Below are positions 1 to 5,799 of a stretch of DNA of 7,675 nt, piece by piece. The stretch spans positions 1 through 7,675 of the forward strand of contig CABUWR010000060.1 of assembly GCA_902495265.1 (NCBI GenBank), written 5' to 3'. The position numbers and the translations under genes were made by a program. The stretch's first letter is position 1, and each line of letters begins with the position of its first letter. The DNA is from an uncultured Collinsella sp. (lineage in GTDB: Bacteria > Actinomycetota > Coriobacteriia > Coriobacteriales > Coriobacteriaceae). The notes under the pieces were generated by a model that searched no databases, was not told the origin of the DNA, and was given only the letters and a program-made list of their open reading frames with translations.

Positions 1-1475
1 AGCGCCAGCACGCGCAGGGCCTCGTCGGCCATGGCCTTGTTGGCGGCCACGAGCTCGGCGCGACGCTCCTCGGTCAGCGGAACGACCCTGTCGCCGTCGT
101 AGATATGGGTGCACAGGCCGATCACCACGTCGGGCGCGCCCTTGGTGTACTGCTCGTACTCGCCGTCCAGGGTCTCGACGACCACGGACATCATCTTGCG
201 GCCCGAGTCGAACGGGGCCTCGCCCACGCGCGGGTGCTCGGCAGTCAGGCCAGTGAGACCAGCCTTGCCGGCATCGTTGACGAGCGCGCACTCAGTCGGC
301 TCGCCCACGGCCTCGCCCAACTCCTCGTCCCACTGGGCGTCGGAGCAAAGGGCCATACCGGCCAGGAACTTCTCCTTAGGCGCAGCGAGCTCGTGCTTGA
401 CGACGGTCATCTTATTTTGGGTAAGGGTACCGGTCTTGTCGGAGCAGATGGTCTGCGTGCAGCCAAGGGTCTCGACGGCAGAAAGCTTGCGGATGATCGC
501 CTGGCGCTTGGCCATCTTGGTCACGCCGAGCGAAAGCACGATGGTCACGACGGCGACCAGGCCCTCGGGAATGGCGGCGACGGCAAGCGAGACGGCGACC
601 ATAAAGGTGTCGAGCAGGGCAGTCGGGTCGGTAAGGACGTTGCCCACGCCGTGACGGATGATGTCGACGCCAAAGATGACGACGCAGATGACGATAACCA
701 TAATGGTAAGGATGCGGCTGAGCTCGGCGAGCTTCACCTGCAACGGCGTGAGCTCTTCCTTGGCCTCGGCCAGGGCGCCGGCAATCTTGCCCATCTCGGT
801 ATCCATGCCGGTGCCGACCACGACGGCGCGACCGCGGCCGTACACCACGGTGGAGCCCATATAGCACATGTTCTTGCGGTCGCCGAGCGGCACGTCATCG
901 GAGCCCGCGGCAAGCTCGATCACGTTGGCGTGCTTCTCTACGGGCACGGACTCGCCGGTGAGTGCGGCCTCTTCGATCTTCATCGTGGCGCTCTCGAGGA
1001 CGCGGCAGTCGGCCGGAACGGAGTCGCCCGCCTCGAGCATGATCACGTCACCGGGCACGAGCTCGGCGCTCGGCAGATGCACGAGCTTGCCGTCGCGCAG
1101 CACCTTGGACTGCGCCGCGCTCATCTCCTGCAGGGCCTCGAGGGCCTCCTCGCTCTTGGCTTCCTGGACCACGCCCAGTACCGAGTTGACGATAACGACG
1201 AACATGATGATGACGACATCGGCAAAGTCGGGCTCGCCCTTGACCATGCCCGTGAGCGCACTGATGACGGCGGCAACGATCAGCATGATAACCATGGGAT
1301 CGGCCATCTGCTCAAAGAAACGCTTCCACAGCGGCGTCTTTTCGGCTTCCTCGAGCTTGTTAGGGCCTGTCTTGGCGAGGCGCGACGAAGCCTCGCCGGT
1401 GCTCAGGCCGAGGTTCTCATCGACACCTTGGTCGCTGAGCACCTCCGCCGCGGCGGACAGGTATTCCTTTTGCAT
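1..1475 (-). CDS. P2-type (calcium-pump-like) cation-transporting ATPase, 3' end beyond window
   Basis: The gene reads leftward from an ATG at 1475 and runs off the window after 491 codons; no stop is seen. An AGGAGG lies 9 nt before the ATG and fixes the start. Visible order: N-terminal cation-ATPase segment (about 1-55), TM1-TM2 (about 60-104), actuator domain with TGES at 173-176, TM3 (about 252-272), TM4 (about 288-318) with VAAIPEGL at 299-306, the phosphorylation motif CSDKTGT with Asp346, and the nucleotide-binding-domain motif KGAPD at 445-449. The PEGL glutamate (E304) corresponds to a calcium-binding glutamate of SERCA pumps, so ATP-driven export of calcium or a similar divalent cation across the cytoplasmic membrane is the best reading; substrate is inferred. 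Missing are the GDGVND hinge and TM5-10, about 45% of a usual 870-900-residue pump. The leader is unusually structured (see 1476-1587). Confidence 0.95.
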   Translation of the reverse strand, partial: MQKEYLSAAAEVLSDQGVDENLGLSTGEASSRLAKTGPNKLEEAEKTPLWKRFFEQMADPMVIMLIVAAVISALTGMVKGEPDFADVVIIMFVVIVNSVLGVVQEAKSEEALEALQEMSAAQSKVLRDGKLVHLPSAELVPGDVIMLEAGDSVPADCRVLESATMKIEEAALTGESVPVEKHANVIELAAGSDDVPLGDRKNMCYMGSTVVYGRGRAVVVGTGMDTEMGKIAGALAEAKEELTPLQVKLAELSRILTIMVIVICVVIFGVDIIRHGVGNVLTDPTALLDTFMVAVSLAVAAIPEGLVAVVTIVLSLGVTKMAKRQAIIRKLSAVETLGCTQTICSDKTGTLTQNKMTVVKHELAAPKEKFLAGMALCSDAQWDEELGEAVGEPTECALVNDAGKAGLTGLTAEHPRVGEAPFDSGRKMMSVVVETLDGEYEQYTKGAPDVVIGLCTHIYDGDRVVPLTEERRAELVAANKAMADEALRVLA

Positions 1476-1587
1476 ATAGAGTCCCCTCCTGGGATTCGGG
1501 CCACTCAGCAGATTGATGCCCGATCATAATTCCCAGGAGAAGGGCAAGGGCTCATCAAGGCTGCCGTGCTGAGCGGCAGTTGATAGT
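1476..1587 (-). promoter_or_regulatory. Structured leader RNA of the cation ATPase, candidate cis-regulatory element
   Basis: Read as minus-strand RNA, the leader forms two hairpins. Hairpin I pairs 1580-1584 with 1554-1558 and 1574-1579 with 1561-1566 (11 bp with a GG bulge at 1559-1560) and has a 7-nt loop, CUCAGCA (1573-1567). Hairpin II pairs 1531-1539 with 1486-1494 (perfect 9 bp) and 1518-1523 with 1496-1501 (6 bp), separated by a 7-nt bulge. Its 16-nt loop contains UGCUGAG (1510-1504), the exact complement of loop I. The outer stem of hairpin II covers five of the six bases of the AGGAGG ribosome binding site. The pattern suggests translational control, perhaps by an ion or temperature. 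I do not see the conserved sequences I know for the yybP-ykoY manganese riboswitch, and I cannot assign it to a known family. Confidence 0.5.
1485..1490 (-). promoter_or_regulatory. Ribosome binding site of the cation ATPase
   Basis: A full AGGAGG on the minus strand, 9 nt before the ATG at 1475. It sets the start codon. It is also the 3' side of a 9-bp stem with an upstream CUCCUGGGA (1539-1531), so access by the ribosome is probably conditional. Confidence 0.8.
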
Positions 1588-1593
1588 GGGGCT

Positions 1594-1623
1594 ATGGTAC
1601 CCCAAAGCAACGCGTCTAGCCAA
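1594..1623 (-). promoter_or_regulatory. Putative promoter of the cation ATPase
   Basis: On the minus strand, a -35-like TTGGCT (1623-1618) is followed after 18 bp by a -10-like TACCAT (1599-1594); each matches four of six consensus bases. A start about 7 nt further on, near 1587, would put the first nucleotides right at hairpin I of the leader, which supports this choice over other weak matches nearby. By eye only. Confidence 0.4.
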
Positions 1624-1801
1624 AACAATCCATTTGGAAATAGGGTCCATTCGCAACGATGCAGACCGTATGATGCTCAACATTGATAAAACGTTTTTTC
1701 TTCGGCGCATCATCAAACTGAAATATCGCCCAGATAGCAGCGGTTAGAACGGTTGGTAAAGTTTTTGCATATACCGTTTTTCCGCAAAAAATGAACTTCT
1801 A

Positions 1802-1838
1802 ATTCGGCATACGGTCGATTTTTTGGGGTATTCGGTCG
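1802..1838 (+). repeat. Repeated ATxCGGtcg-type motif overlapping the pyk promoter, possible operator
   Basis: Three related 9-mers are seen: ATTCGGCAT (1802-1810), ATACGGTCG (1809-1817) and ATTCGGTCG (1830-1838). The last two start 21 bp apart, two helical turns, so a protein could contact both on one DNA face. The third lies between the -35 and -10 elements, a position suited to repression. An inverted copy, GACCGTAT, occurs upstream at 1664-1671. Function is inference. Confidence 0.35.
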
Positions 1839-1853
1839 TCATTTCGTTATAAT
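1823..1853 (+). promoter_or_regulatory. Putative pyk promoter
   Basis: A perfect -10 hexamer TATAAT lies at 1848-1853. The best -35 candidate is TTGGGG (1823-1828) with a long 19-bp spacer, so the -35 is weak and an activator may be needed. Transcription would begin near 1860, giving a leader of about 57 nt. An ATTCGGTCG motif (1830-1838) sits inside the spacer. Confidence 0.55.
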
Positions 1854-1900
1854 CATCTCAGTTTTATTTCTTATGGTTTATCTATCAGCGCAAGACGATG

Positions 1901-1916
1901 TCAGATGGAGGTCTGA
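1901..1916 (+). promoter_or_regulatory. pyk ribosome binding site in the loop of a small hairpin
   Basis: GGAGG (1907-1911) lies 5 nt before the pyk ATG. It sits in the 6-nt loop of a hairpin TCAGA/TCTGA (1901-1905 with 1912-1916) whose 3' arm ends directly at the start codon. Presenting the site in a loop would keep it accessible, in line with a highly expressed gene. Confidence 0.6.
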
Positions 1917-3377
1917 ATGTACAAGCGCACTAAGATTGTATGCACCATGGGTCCCGCCTGCGATAGCGACGAGACCATCCGCGAGATGATCAAGGCGGGC
2001 ATGAACGTCGCCCGTTTTAACTTCTCGCACGGCTCCTACGACGAGCACCACGGTCGCATCGAGCGCGTCCGTCGTATTTCCAAGGAGCTCGGTATGCCCG
2101 TCGGCATCCTGCTCGACACCAAGGGCCCCGAGGTCCGCACCGGCCTTCTGGTCGACGGCAAGAAGGTTGCCGTCAAGACCGGCGACAAGATCGTCGTCAC
2201 CGCTCAGCCCACGTCCGAGGATTTCCACGGCACCTCTGAGCACATCTCCCTCGACTACCTGGCTCTGCCCTCCGAGGTCGAGAAGGGCTCCCTCATCCTG
2301 ATCGATGACGGCCTGGTTGCCCTCGAGGTCGAGTCCGTCGACGGCCAGGACATGACCTGCGTCGTCAAGAACGACGGCCTGATCGGCGAGCGCAAGGGCG
2401 TCAACATGCCCAACGTCAACATCTCGCTGCCCGCCATCACCGAGCGCGATCGTCAGGACATCCTCTTTGGCCTGACCGAGAACATCGACTACATCGCCGC
2501 TTCCTTCATCCGTGACGGCGAGTCCGTCCGCGGCATCCGCAAGCTTTGCCGCGAGAACGGTGGCGAGCACGTCACGATCTTCCCGAAGATCGAGTGCGCC
2601 CTGGGCGTCGAGAACTTCGACGAGATCCTCGAGGCTTCCGACGGCATCATGGTTGCCCGTGGCGACCTGGGCATCGAGATCAAGCCCGAGCTCGTTCCCC
2701 ACATCCAGAAGGAGATCATCGCCAAGTGCAACGCGGCCTACAAGCCCGTTATCACCGCTACGCAGATGCTCGACTCCATGCAGCAGAACCCGCGCCCGAC
2801 GCGCGCCGAGGTTGCCGACGTTGCTAACGCCATCTACGACGGCACCGACGCCGTTATGCTCTCTGGCGAGTCCGCTGCCGGTAAGTACCCGGTCGAGGCC
2901 GTTAAGATGCAGGCCAGCATTGCTCTCGAGACCGAGAAGTACCTCCCGGCTCACGCTCCGCTCGAGGTTCCGGCTGACGCTCACGGCACCCGCGTCGTCA
3001 ACAACGTTGTGGGTATGTCCGCTGTGAACATGGCCACCACCGTTGGCGCCAAGTGCATCACCGTGCCGACGACCACCGGTCGTACCGCTCGCCTGATTTC
3101 GCACTTCCGTCCCAACATGCCGATCTGCGCGTTCTCCCGCCACGAGTGGGCCGTCCAGCAGATGATCATGTACTGGGGCGTTATCCCGCATCAGGCCGAG
3201 ATTACCCAGGGCACCGTCAACGGCACGATCGTCAAGGCGATCGAGACCGCTAAGGAGCTCGGCTACGTCGAGGCCGGCGATCTGACCGTCGCTACCGCCG
3301 GCGATCCCCGCATGAGCGTCCAGCTCGAGGACAAGGTCTCCTCGACCAACGTCGCATACGTCGCTCAGGTGCGCTAA
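1917..3377 (+). CDS. pyk: Pyruvate kinase
   Basis: Cytoplasmic glycolytic enzyme converting phosphoenolpyruvate and ADP to pyruvate and ATP. The 486-residue product is full length for a bacterial enzyme that lacks the extra C-terminal PEP-utiliser-like domain found in Bacillus. Visible are the N-terminal barrel strand with ARFNFSHG (32-39; Arg33, Asn35, Ser37), LLDTKGPEVRTG (65-76), the B domain (about 77-170), FPKIE (222-226) with the catalytic lysine 224 and metal-binding Glu226, ARGDLG (247-252) with metal-binding Asp250, ITATQMLDSM (279-288), and the C-terminal regulatory domain (about 355-486). The start is set by GGAGG 5 nt upstream. The gene is monocistronic: its own promoter precedes it and a strong terminator follows 28 nt after the TAA. 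Codon use is very biased to C-ending codons, as expected for high expression. Confidence 0.98.
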   Translation: MYKRTKIVCTMGPACDSDETIREMIKAGMNVARFNFSHGSYDEHHGRIERVRRISKELGMPVGILLDTKGPEVRTGLLVDGKKVAVKTGDKIVVTAQPTSEDFHGTSEHISLDYLALPSEVEKGSLILIDDGLVALEVESVDGQDMTCVVKNDGLIGERKGVNMPNVNISLPAITERDRQDILFGLTENIDYIAASFIRDGESVRGIRKLCRENGGEHVTIFPKIECALGVENFDEILEASDGIMVARGDLGIEIKPELVPHIQKEIIAKCNAAYKPVITATQMLDSMQQNPRPTRAEVADVANAIYDGTDAVMLSGESAAGKYPVEAVKMQASIALETEKYLPAHAPLEVPADAHGTRVVNNVVGMSAVNMATTVGAKCITVPTTTGRTARLISHFRPNMPICAFSRHEWAVQQMIMYWGVIPHQAEITQGTVNGTIVKAIETAKELGYVEAGDLTVATAGDPRMSVQLEDKVSSTNVAYVAQVR

Positions 3378-3405
3378 ATCGTACTTGCAAGCAGATTTGC
3401 ATTGC

Positions 3406-3442
3406 AAAGGGCCCGGAAGGCTTCGCCTTCCGGGCCCTTTTT
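3406..3442 (+). terminator. Rho-independent terminator of pyk
   Basis: A perfect 15-bp stem (3406-3420 with 3426-3440), GC-rich in its core (GGGCCCGG), with a 5-nt loop CTTCG and a run of T at 3438-3442. It lies 28 nt after the pyk stop codon. Confidence 0.95.
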
Positions 3443-3622
3443 CTGTGCCAATGCCGCCGCACGGCAAAACACGCACTCATTTCTTTACCAAAAGCGCGAA
3501 ATCCACCCTTCGAGGCCCAAAAAATAAAGCCCCAAGCGCTAAAAGTGTTCGCCCGGTGGCAAACCCACACCTCACACAGGGCTGATAAATCGTTTTAGCA
3601 AGAACCAAATCGACCTGGTTTT

Positions 3623-3747
3623 CGGAAGTATGCGGCAAATTCTGGAACCTCCGAGCACACCCTGTTTTTTTCGCAACAAAATGCCTGATAAACTAGCCTC
3701 AAAAGCCAGGTCCGCTCATAGGGTTCAGATTTTGCCGCATACTTCCG
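3623..3747. repeat. Long imperfect inverted repeat upstream of the AbiEi/DUF559-like gene
   Basis: The left arm (3623-3649) begins cggaagtatgcggcaaa; the right arm (3722-3747) is its reverse complement. The first 17 bases of the arm match exactly, then one mismatch, four matches, a one-base bulge and four more matches. The spacer is 72 nt (3650-3721) and holds a T7 run (3665-3671) and a promoter-like TGATAAACT. It could be a paired operator, a structured RNA, a small repeat element, or an invertible segment; the sequence alone does not decide. AbiEi antitoxins are known to repress their own operons by binding paired inverted repeats, which fits the gene downstream. Confidence 0.75.
3686..3694 (+). 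promoter_or_regulatory. Possible extended -10 promoter for the AbiEi/DUF559-like gene
   Basis: TGATAAACT reads as an extended -10 (TG, one base, then TAAACT, four of six consensus bases). No convincing -35 is present. It lies between the two arms of the inverted repeat, so the right arm would be transcribed in a leader of about 100 nt. Weak evidence. Confidence 0.3.
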
Positions 3748-3790
3748 GATTGACGCTGGCATCACTCGCTTCAAAGAGATGATTTCGGCC

Positions 3791-3796
3791 AGGAGG
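3791..3796 (+). promoter_or_regulatory. Ribosome binding site of the AbiEi/DUF559-like gene
   Basis: AGGAGG placed 5 nt before the ATG at 3802. It decides the start codon and shows that the gene is translated from this point. Confidence 0.8.
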
Positions 3797-3801
3797 GCAT
3801 T

Positions 3802-4875
3802 ATGGACCTGACGCTTTGTGGGCAATCCGCCTTTAACTACTACCGCATCCCGCCGCAGGTATTAGGCCTTTACCCCGCCATTAGCCTTGGCAATATGGAT
3901 CGCAGATGCTGTGGCCTCGGAAGTCATGCAGTTGTAAAAGACCTGCTTCACGCACCGCTTCACAGGCTAGTATTCACTCGGGCACAATCCGGGTCGCGAA
4001 GCCTGTTTAAATCGCACCTCCTGACCCAAGAGCCGCCTCCTGGGTCGTTTAGACAGACTGAACATGGATTTGATGTCACTTCACCGGAGTTCACGCTGCT
4101 CAGCCTTGCCACACAGGTCTCACGCAACCAGTTACTCATGGCGTGCTACGAGATGTGCGGCTCCTTTGCAGTGTTTAAGCCCTGCGAGCGAACGCAACAA
4201 CAACTCGATGAAGCTATTTCGCTTAAGTTCATTCCACCCAACTGCGGCTGGGAGCGAGTTAACGACACCAAGGGCAATGACACCAACTTGTGGAAGCGCA
4301 CGCCGCTTCTTACCGCAACGGATATCGCCGCGTTCGCCAAGCAAGCCGCAGGCCTGCGCGGCGTCAAACAACTGCGCTGGGCGGCCGAGCACATGACGGG
4401 GCAGGCCGCCTCGCCCTTCGAAGTACAGACCTCCATGCTTATCTCGCTCCCCCGCGACGAGGGCGGCCAGGGCATCGAGATCGCCAACAACGCGCGCATC
4501 CCGCTCAGTGAAGCCGCACGTTCGCTGTATGACAAAACCTGCTGCTACGCCGATATCCTCATCGAAAGCGCCACCGACAGCATGGGCGTCATTCTGGAAT
4601 GCCAAGGCCGCTCTGCCCACGACAGCGAAGCCGCGAGCCTCTCCGATGCCGAGCGCGCCACCGCACTCACAAGCATGGGCTACGACGTCATCCAAATTAC
4701 CTATAACCAGATCAAGGAGAAGAAGAGCTTCGACCACATAGCCGAGCTCATCCATAAAAAGGCCGGGCTTCCCCACATCCCAAAGACCAAACAGGAGCGC
4801 ATTGCCGAAGATACCTTACGGCAAGAGCTACTTGTCGATTGGGTTGAGCTATTCACTGCCGGGCCGGCCGGCTAG
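3802..4875 (+). CDS. AbiEi-antitoxin-like protein with DUF559/Vsr-like nuclease-like C-terminus
   Basis: A 357-residue soluble protein with no signal peptide or membrane segment. Residues 91-104 (DVTSPEFTLLSLAT) match the VTSPERTLLDLA-type motif of AbiEi-family antitoxin-like proteins; LCGQSAFNYY (5-14) resembles the conserved block that precedes it. The usual N-terminal winged helix of AbiEi is not evident. The C-terminal part resembles DUF559/Vsr-like PD-(D/E)XK nuclease domains: SPFE with Glu207, YADILIE with Asp251, ILECQG with Glu266, then Arg285 and GYDVIQIT (293-300). The catalytic-type residues look present, so nuclease activity is possible but unproven. No AbiEii-like toxin gene is adjacent; the next gene is convergent. 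The strong ribosome binding site fixes the start, and the long inverted repeat just upstream may be its control region. A defence or toxin-antitoxin-related role is inference. Confidence 0.7.
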   Translation: MDLTLCGQSAFNYYRIPPQVLGLYPAISLGNMDRRCCGLGSHAVVKDLLHAPLHRLVFTRAQSGSRSLFKSHLLTQEPPPGSFRQTEHGFDVTSPEFTLLSLATQVSRNQLLMACYEMCGSFAVFKPCERTQQQLDEAISLKFIPPNCGWERVNDTKGNDTNLWKRTPLLTATDIAAFAKQAAGLRGVKQLRWAAEHMTGQAASPFEVQTSMLISLPRDEGGQGIEIANNARIPLSEAARSLYDKTCCYADILIESATDSMGVILECQGRSAHDSEAASLSDAERATALTSMGYDVIQITYNQIKEKKSFDHIAELIHKKAGLPHIPKTKQERIAEDTLRQELLVDWVELFTAGPAG

Positions 4876-5720
4876 CAGCTAGCGATCAGAGGGACTGCGG
4901 GGACGTCAGAAGCGGCAACGCGAGTCGCAAAACCCGCCTCGGTCAGCTCGATCACCTCGGTAAACGTTGCGTCGAAGAACTCCTCGGTCAGCAGGCGGTA
5001 TGGCGGATGGTTGGGCTCGCCGGGGTTTTCGCGTACAATCTCGTGCATGACGCCGATGGTCTTGAGCACATATTCTTTATGGATGGGATACTGCCCAAAA
5101 CGCGTCGCAGCGGTATACAGGCGATCGGTCGCACGCGGGATGGAGACAATGCCCAGCGTCTTGCCAAACCAGTCAAAGTCGCCTTGCTTTTTAATGCGGA
5201 ACTCCTCACACGGCTTGCCGCCGTGCGCCTCCAGGTACTGATTCACGCGCGTATTCCATACGGTATCGGCCACCAGATGCGACCAGACGCCCAGCGTTAA
5301 ATCGAGCAGCGACTGCGCCACATCTTCGGACGCAAGCGAGAACTCACGAGCTCCGGGACCGGCAACCGGCTCGGCATCCTTGTAGCGCTGGGGATAGTGC
5401 ACGCGGTTCAGCCGCTCGCGCTCCTCGATAATCGAGGTCGCCGCGGCCGGCGCACCGGTGGGCGAACTTTTAAGCAACGGTGCCACATAGGTATCCCAGA
5501 ACTCATGCTCACGAGGCTTAGGGATGGGCTCAGGCTTGGCAAAGTGCGTAATGCGGTACGGGATGGGATCGGCGATGCCAGGGACCATATAGCCCACGAA
5601 GATATCCGGAACCACGCAGCCAAACAAAAAGGCATTGCGGTCGCGCACGCTCTTGGCAAGCGCACCGGTGCGCTCCAGCAAACGCTCCGTCTGAGCGATA
5701 TGAATGTTCCAGCTTGGCAT
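4872..5720 (-). CDS. Zinc-dependent phospholipase C-family protein
   Basis: The 282-residue product fits the zinc-dependent phospholipase C / S1-P1 nuclease-type fold. Candidate zinc ligands are His7 (PSWNIHI, 3-8 region, close to the N-terminus), Asp39 (FGCVVPDI), His59 (ITHF) and the His148/Asp152 pair in WSHLVADTVW (146-155). There is no signal peptide, so unlike secreted clostridial alpha-toxin it is probably cytoplasmic and its substrate is unknown. I prefer the ATG at 5720, because the conserved part begins at MPSWN and the likely transcription start is near 5739; an in-frame ATG at 5732 would add four residues. The gene lies 79 nt after cbiO on the same strand and may be read from its own promoter as well. 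It converges on the AbiEi/DUF559-like gene and overlaps it by 4 nt. Confidence 0.72.
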   Translation of the reverse strand: MPSWNIHIAQTERLLERTGALAKSVRDRNAFLFGCVVPDIFVGYMVPGIADPIPYRITHFAKPEPIPKPREHEFWDTYVAPLLKSSPTGAPAAATSIIEERERLNRVHYPQRYKDAEPVAGPGAREFSLASEDVAQSLLDLTLGVWSHLVADTVWNTRVNQYLEAHGGKPCEEFRIKKQGDFDWFGKTLGIVSIPRATDRLYTAATRFGQYPIHKEYVLKTIGVMHEIVRENPGEPNHPPYRLLTEEFFDATFTEVIELTEAGFATRVAASDVPAVPLIASC

Positions 5721-5745
5721 AGCCACCCCCATAAAAACCTGGATA

Positions 5746-5754
5746 ACTATACCA
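5746..5754 (-). promoter_or_regulatory. Putative extended -10 promoter of the phospholipase C-family gene
   Basis: On the minus strand TGGTATAGT (5754-5746) is an extended -10 with five of six hexamer bases. No good -35 is visible 17 bp upstream. A start near 5739 leaves only about 7 nt before the ATG at 5732 but about 19 nt before the ATG at 5720, which favours the latter. Confidence 0.45.
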
Positions 5755-5799
5755 TCACGGCAAAGCCACGCGGGCAGCTACGCACGCTCTACGCAGCAA

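Larger units (their letters stand above)
1588..1916. other. Divergent intergenic region between the cation ATPase and pyk
   Basis: No gene is seen here. The stretch is much richer in A and T than its flanks, with several T or A runs of 5-6 (for example 1762-1766, 1777-1781, 1785-1790, 1819-1824) and a palindrome AAAACGTTTT (1688-1697) inside a 7-bp inverted repeat ATGATGC/GCATCAT (1670-1676, 1707-1713). It holds the ATPase promoter at its left end and the pyk promoter at its right end. Related short motifs built on CGGTCG/CGGCAT sit just upstream of the pyk promoter. Confidence 0.7.
3443..3801. other. Intergenic region between pyk terminator and the AbiEi/DUF559-like gene
   Basis: No gene I can support. 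The first part (3443-3610) shows nothing clear. The second part (3612-3747) holds the long inverted repeat described separately, with a possible promoter in its spacer. A 76-codon frame on the minus strand (3825-3595) covers this part, but its sequence simply follows from the inverted repeat and it runs into the start of the plus-strand gene, so I do not call it. Confidence 0.6.

Noticed and set aside
105..1529. Plus-strand open frame of 474 codons across the ATPase gene
   Set aside because: It is antisense to a gene with all the P-type ATPase motifs. The product is low-complexity (rich in Gly, Leu, His, Asp) as expected from the third-position GC bias of the real gene, and it matches no family I know.
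1476..1600. Known yybP-ykoY manganese riboswitch or M-box in the ATPase leader
   Set aside because: The conserved loop sequences I associate with these families are not present; the leader is kept as an unassigned structured element.
1670..1713. Inverted repeat ATGATGC/GCATCAT around a T-run as a terminator
   Set aside because: The stem is short (7 bp) with a 30-nt loop and no T-run directly after it, and it lies between divergent promoters where no transcript needs ending.
1878..3476. Minus-strand open frame of 532 codons covering all of pyk and its terminator
   Set aside because: It is longer than pyk itself but is repetitive Asp/Gly/Leu/Val-rich sequence produced by the C-ending codons of pyk, and it runs through the terminator hairpin.
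3595..3825. Minus-strand 76-codon frame over the inverted repeat
   Set aside because: Its two similar blocks (KYAA and FAAYF) come from the repeat arms, no ribosome binding site was found for it, and it overlaps the start of the better-supported plus-strand gene. It could only be revived by evidence of translation.
4132..4776. Minus-strand 214-codon frame inside the AbiEi/DUF559-like gene
   Set aside because: Antisense shadow; low-complexity Ala/Gly/Leu composition and no recognisable domain, whereas the plus strand has motifs and a strong ribosome binding site.
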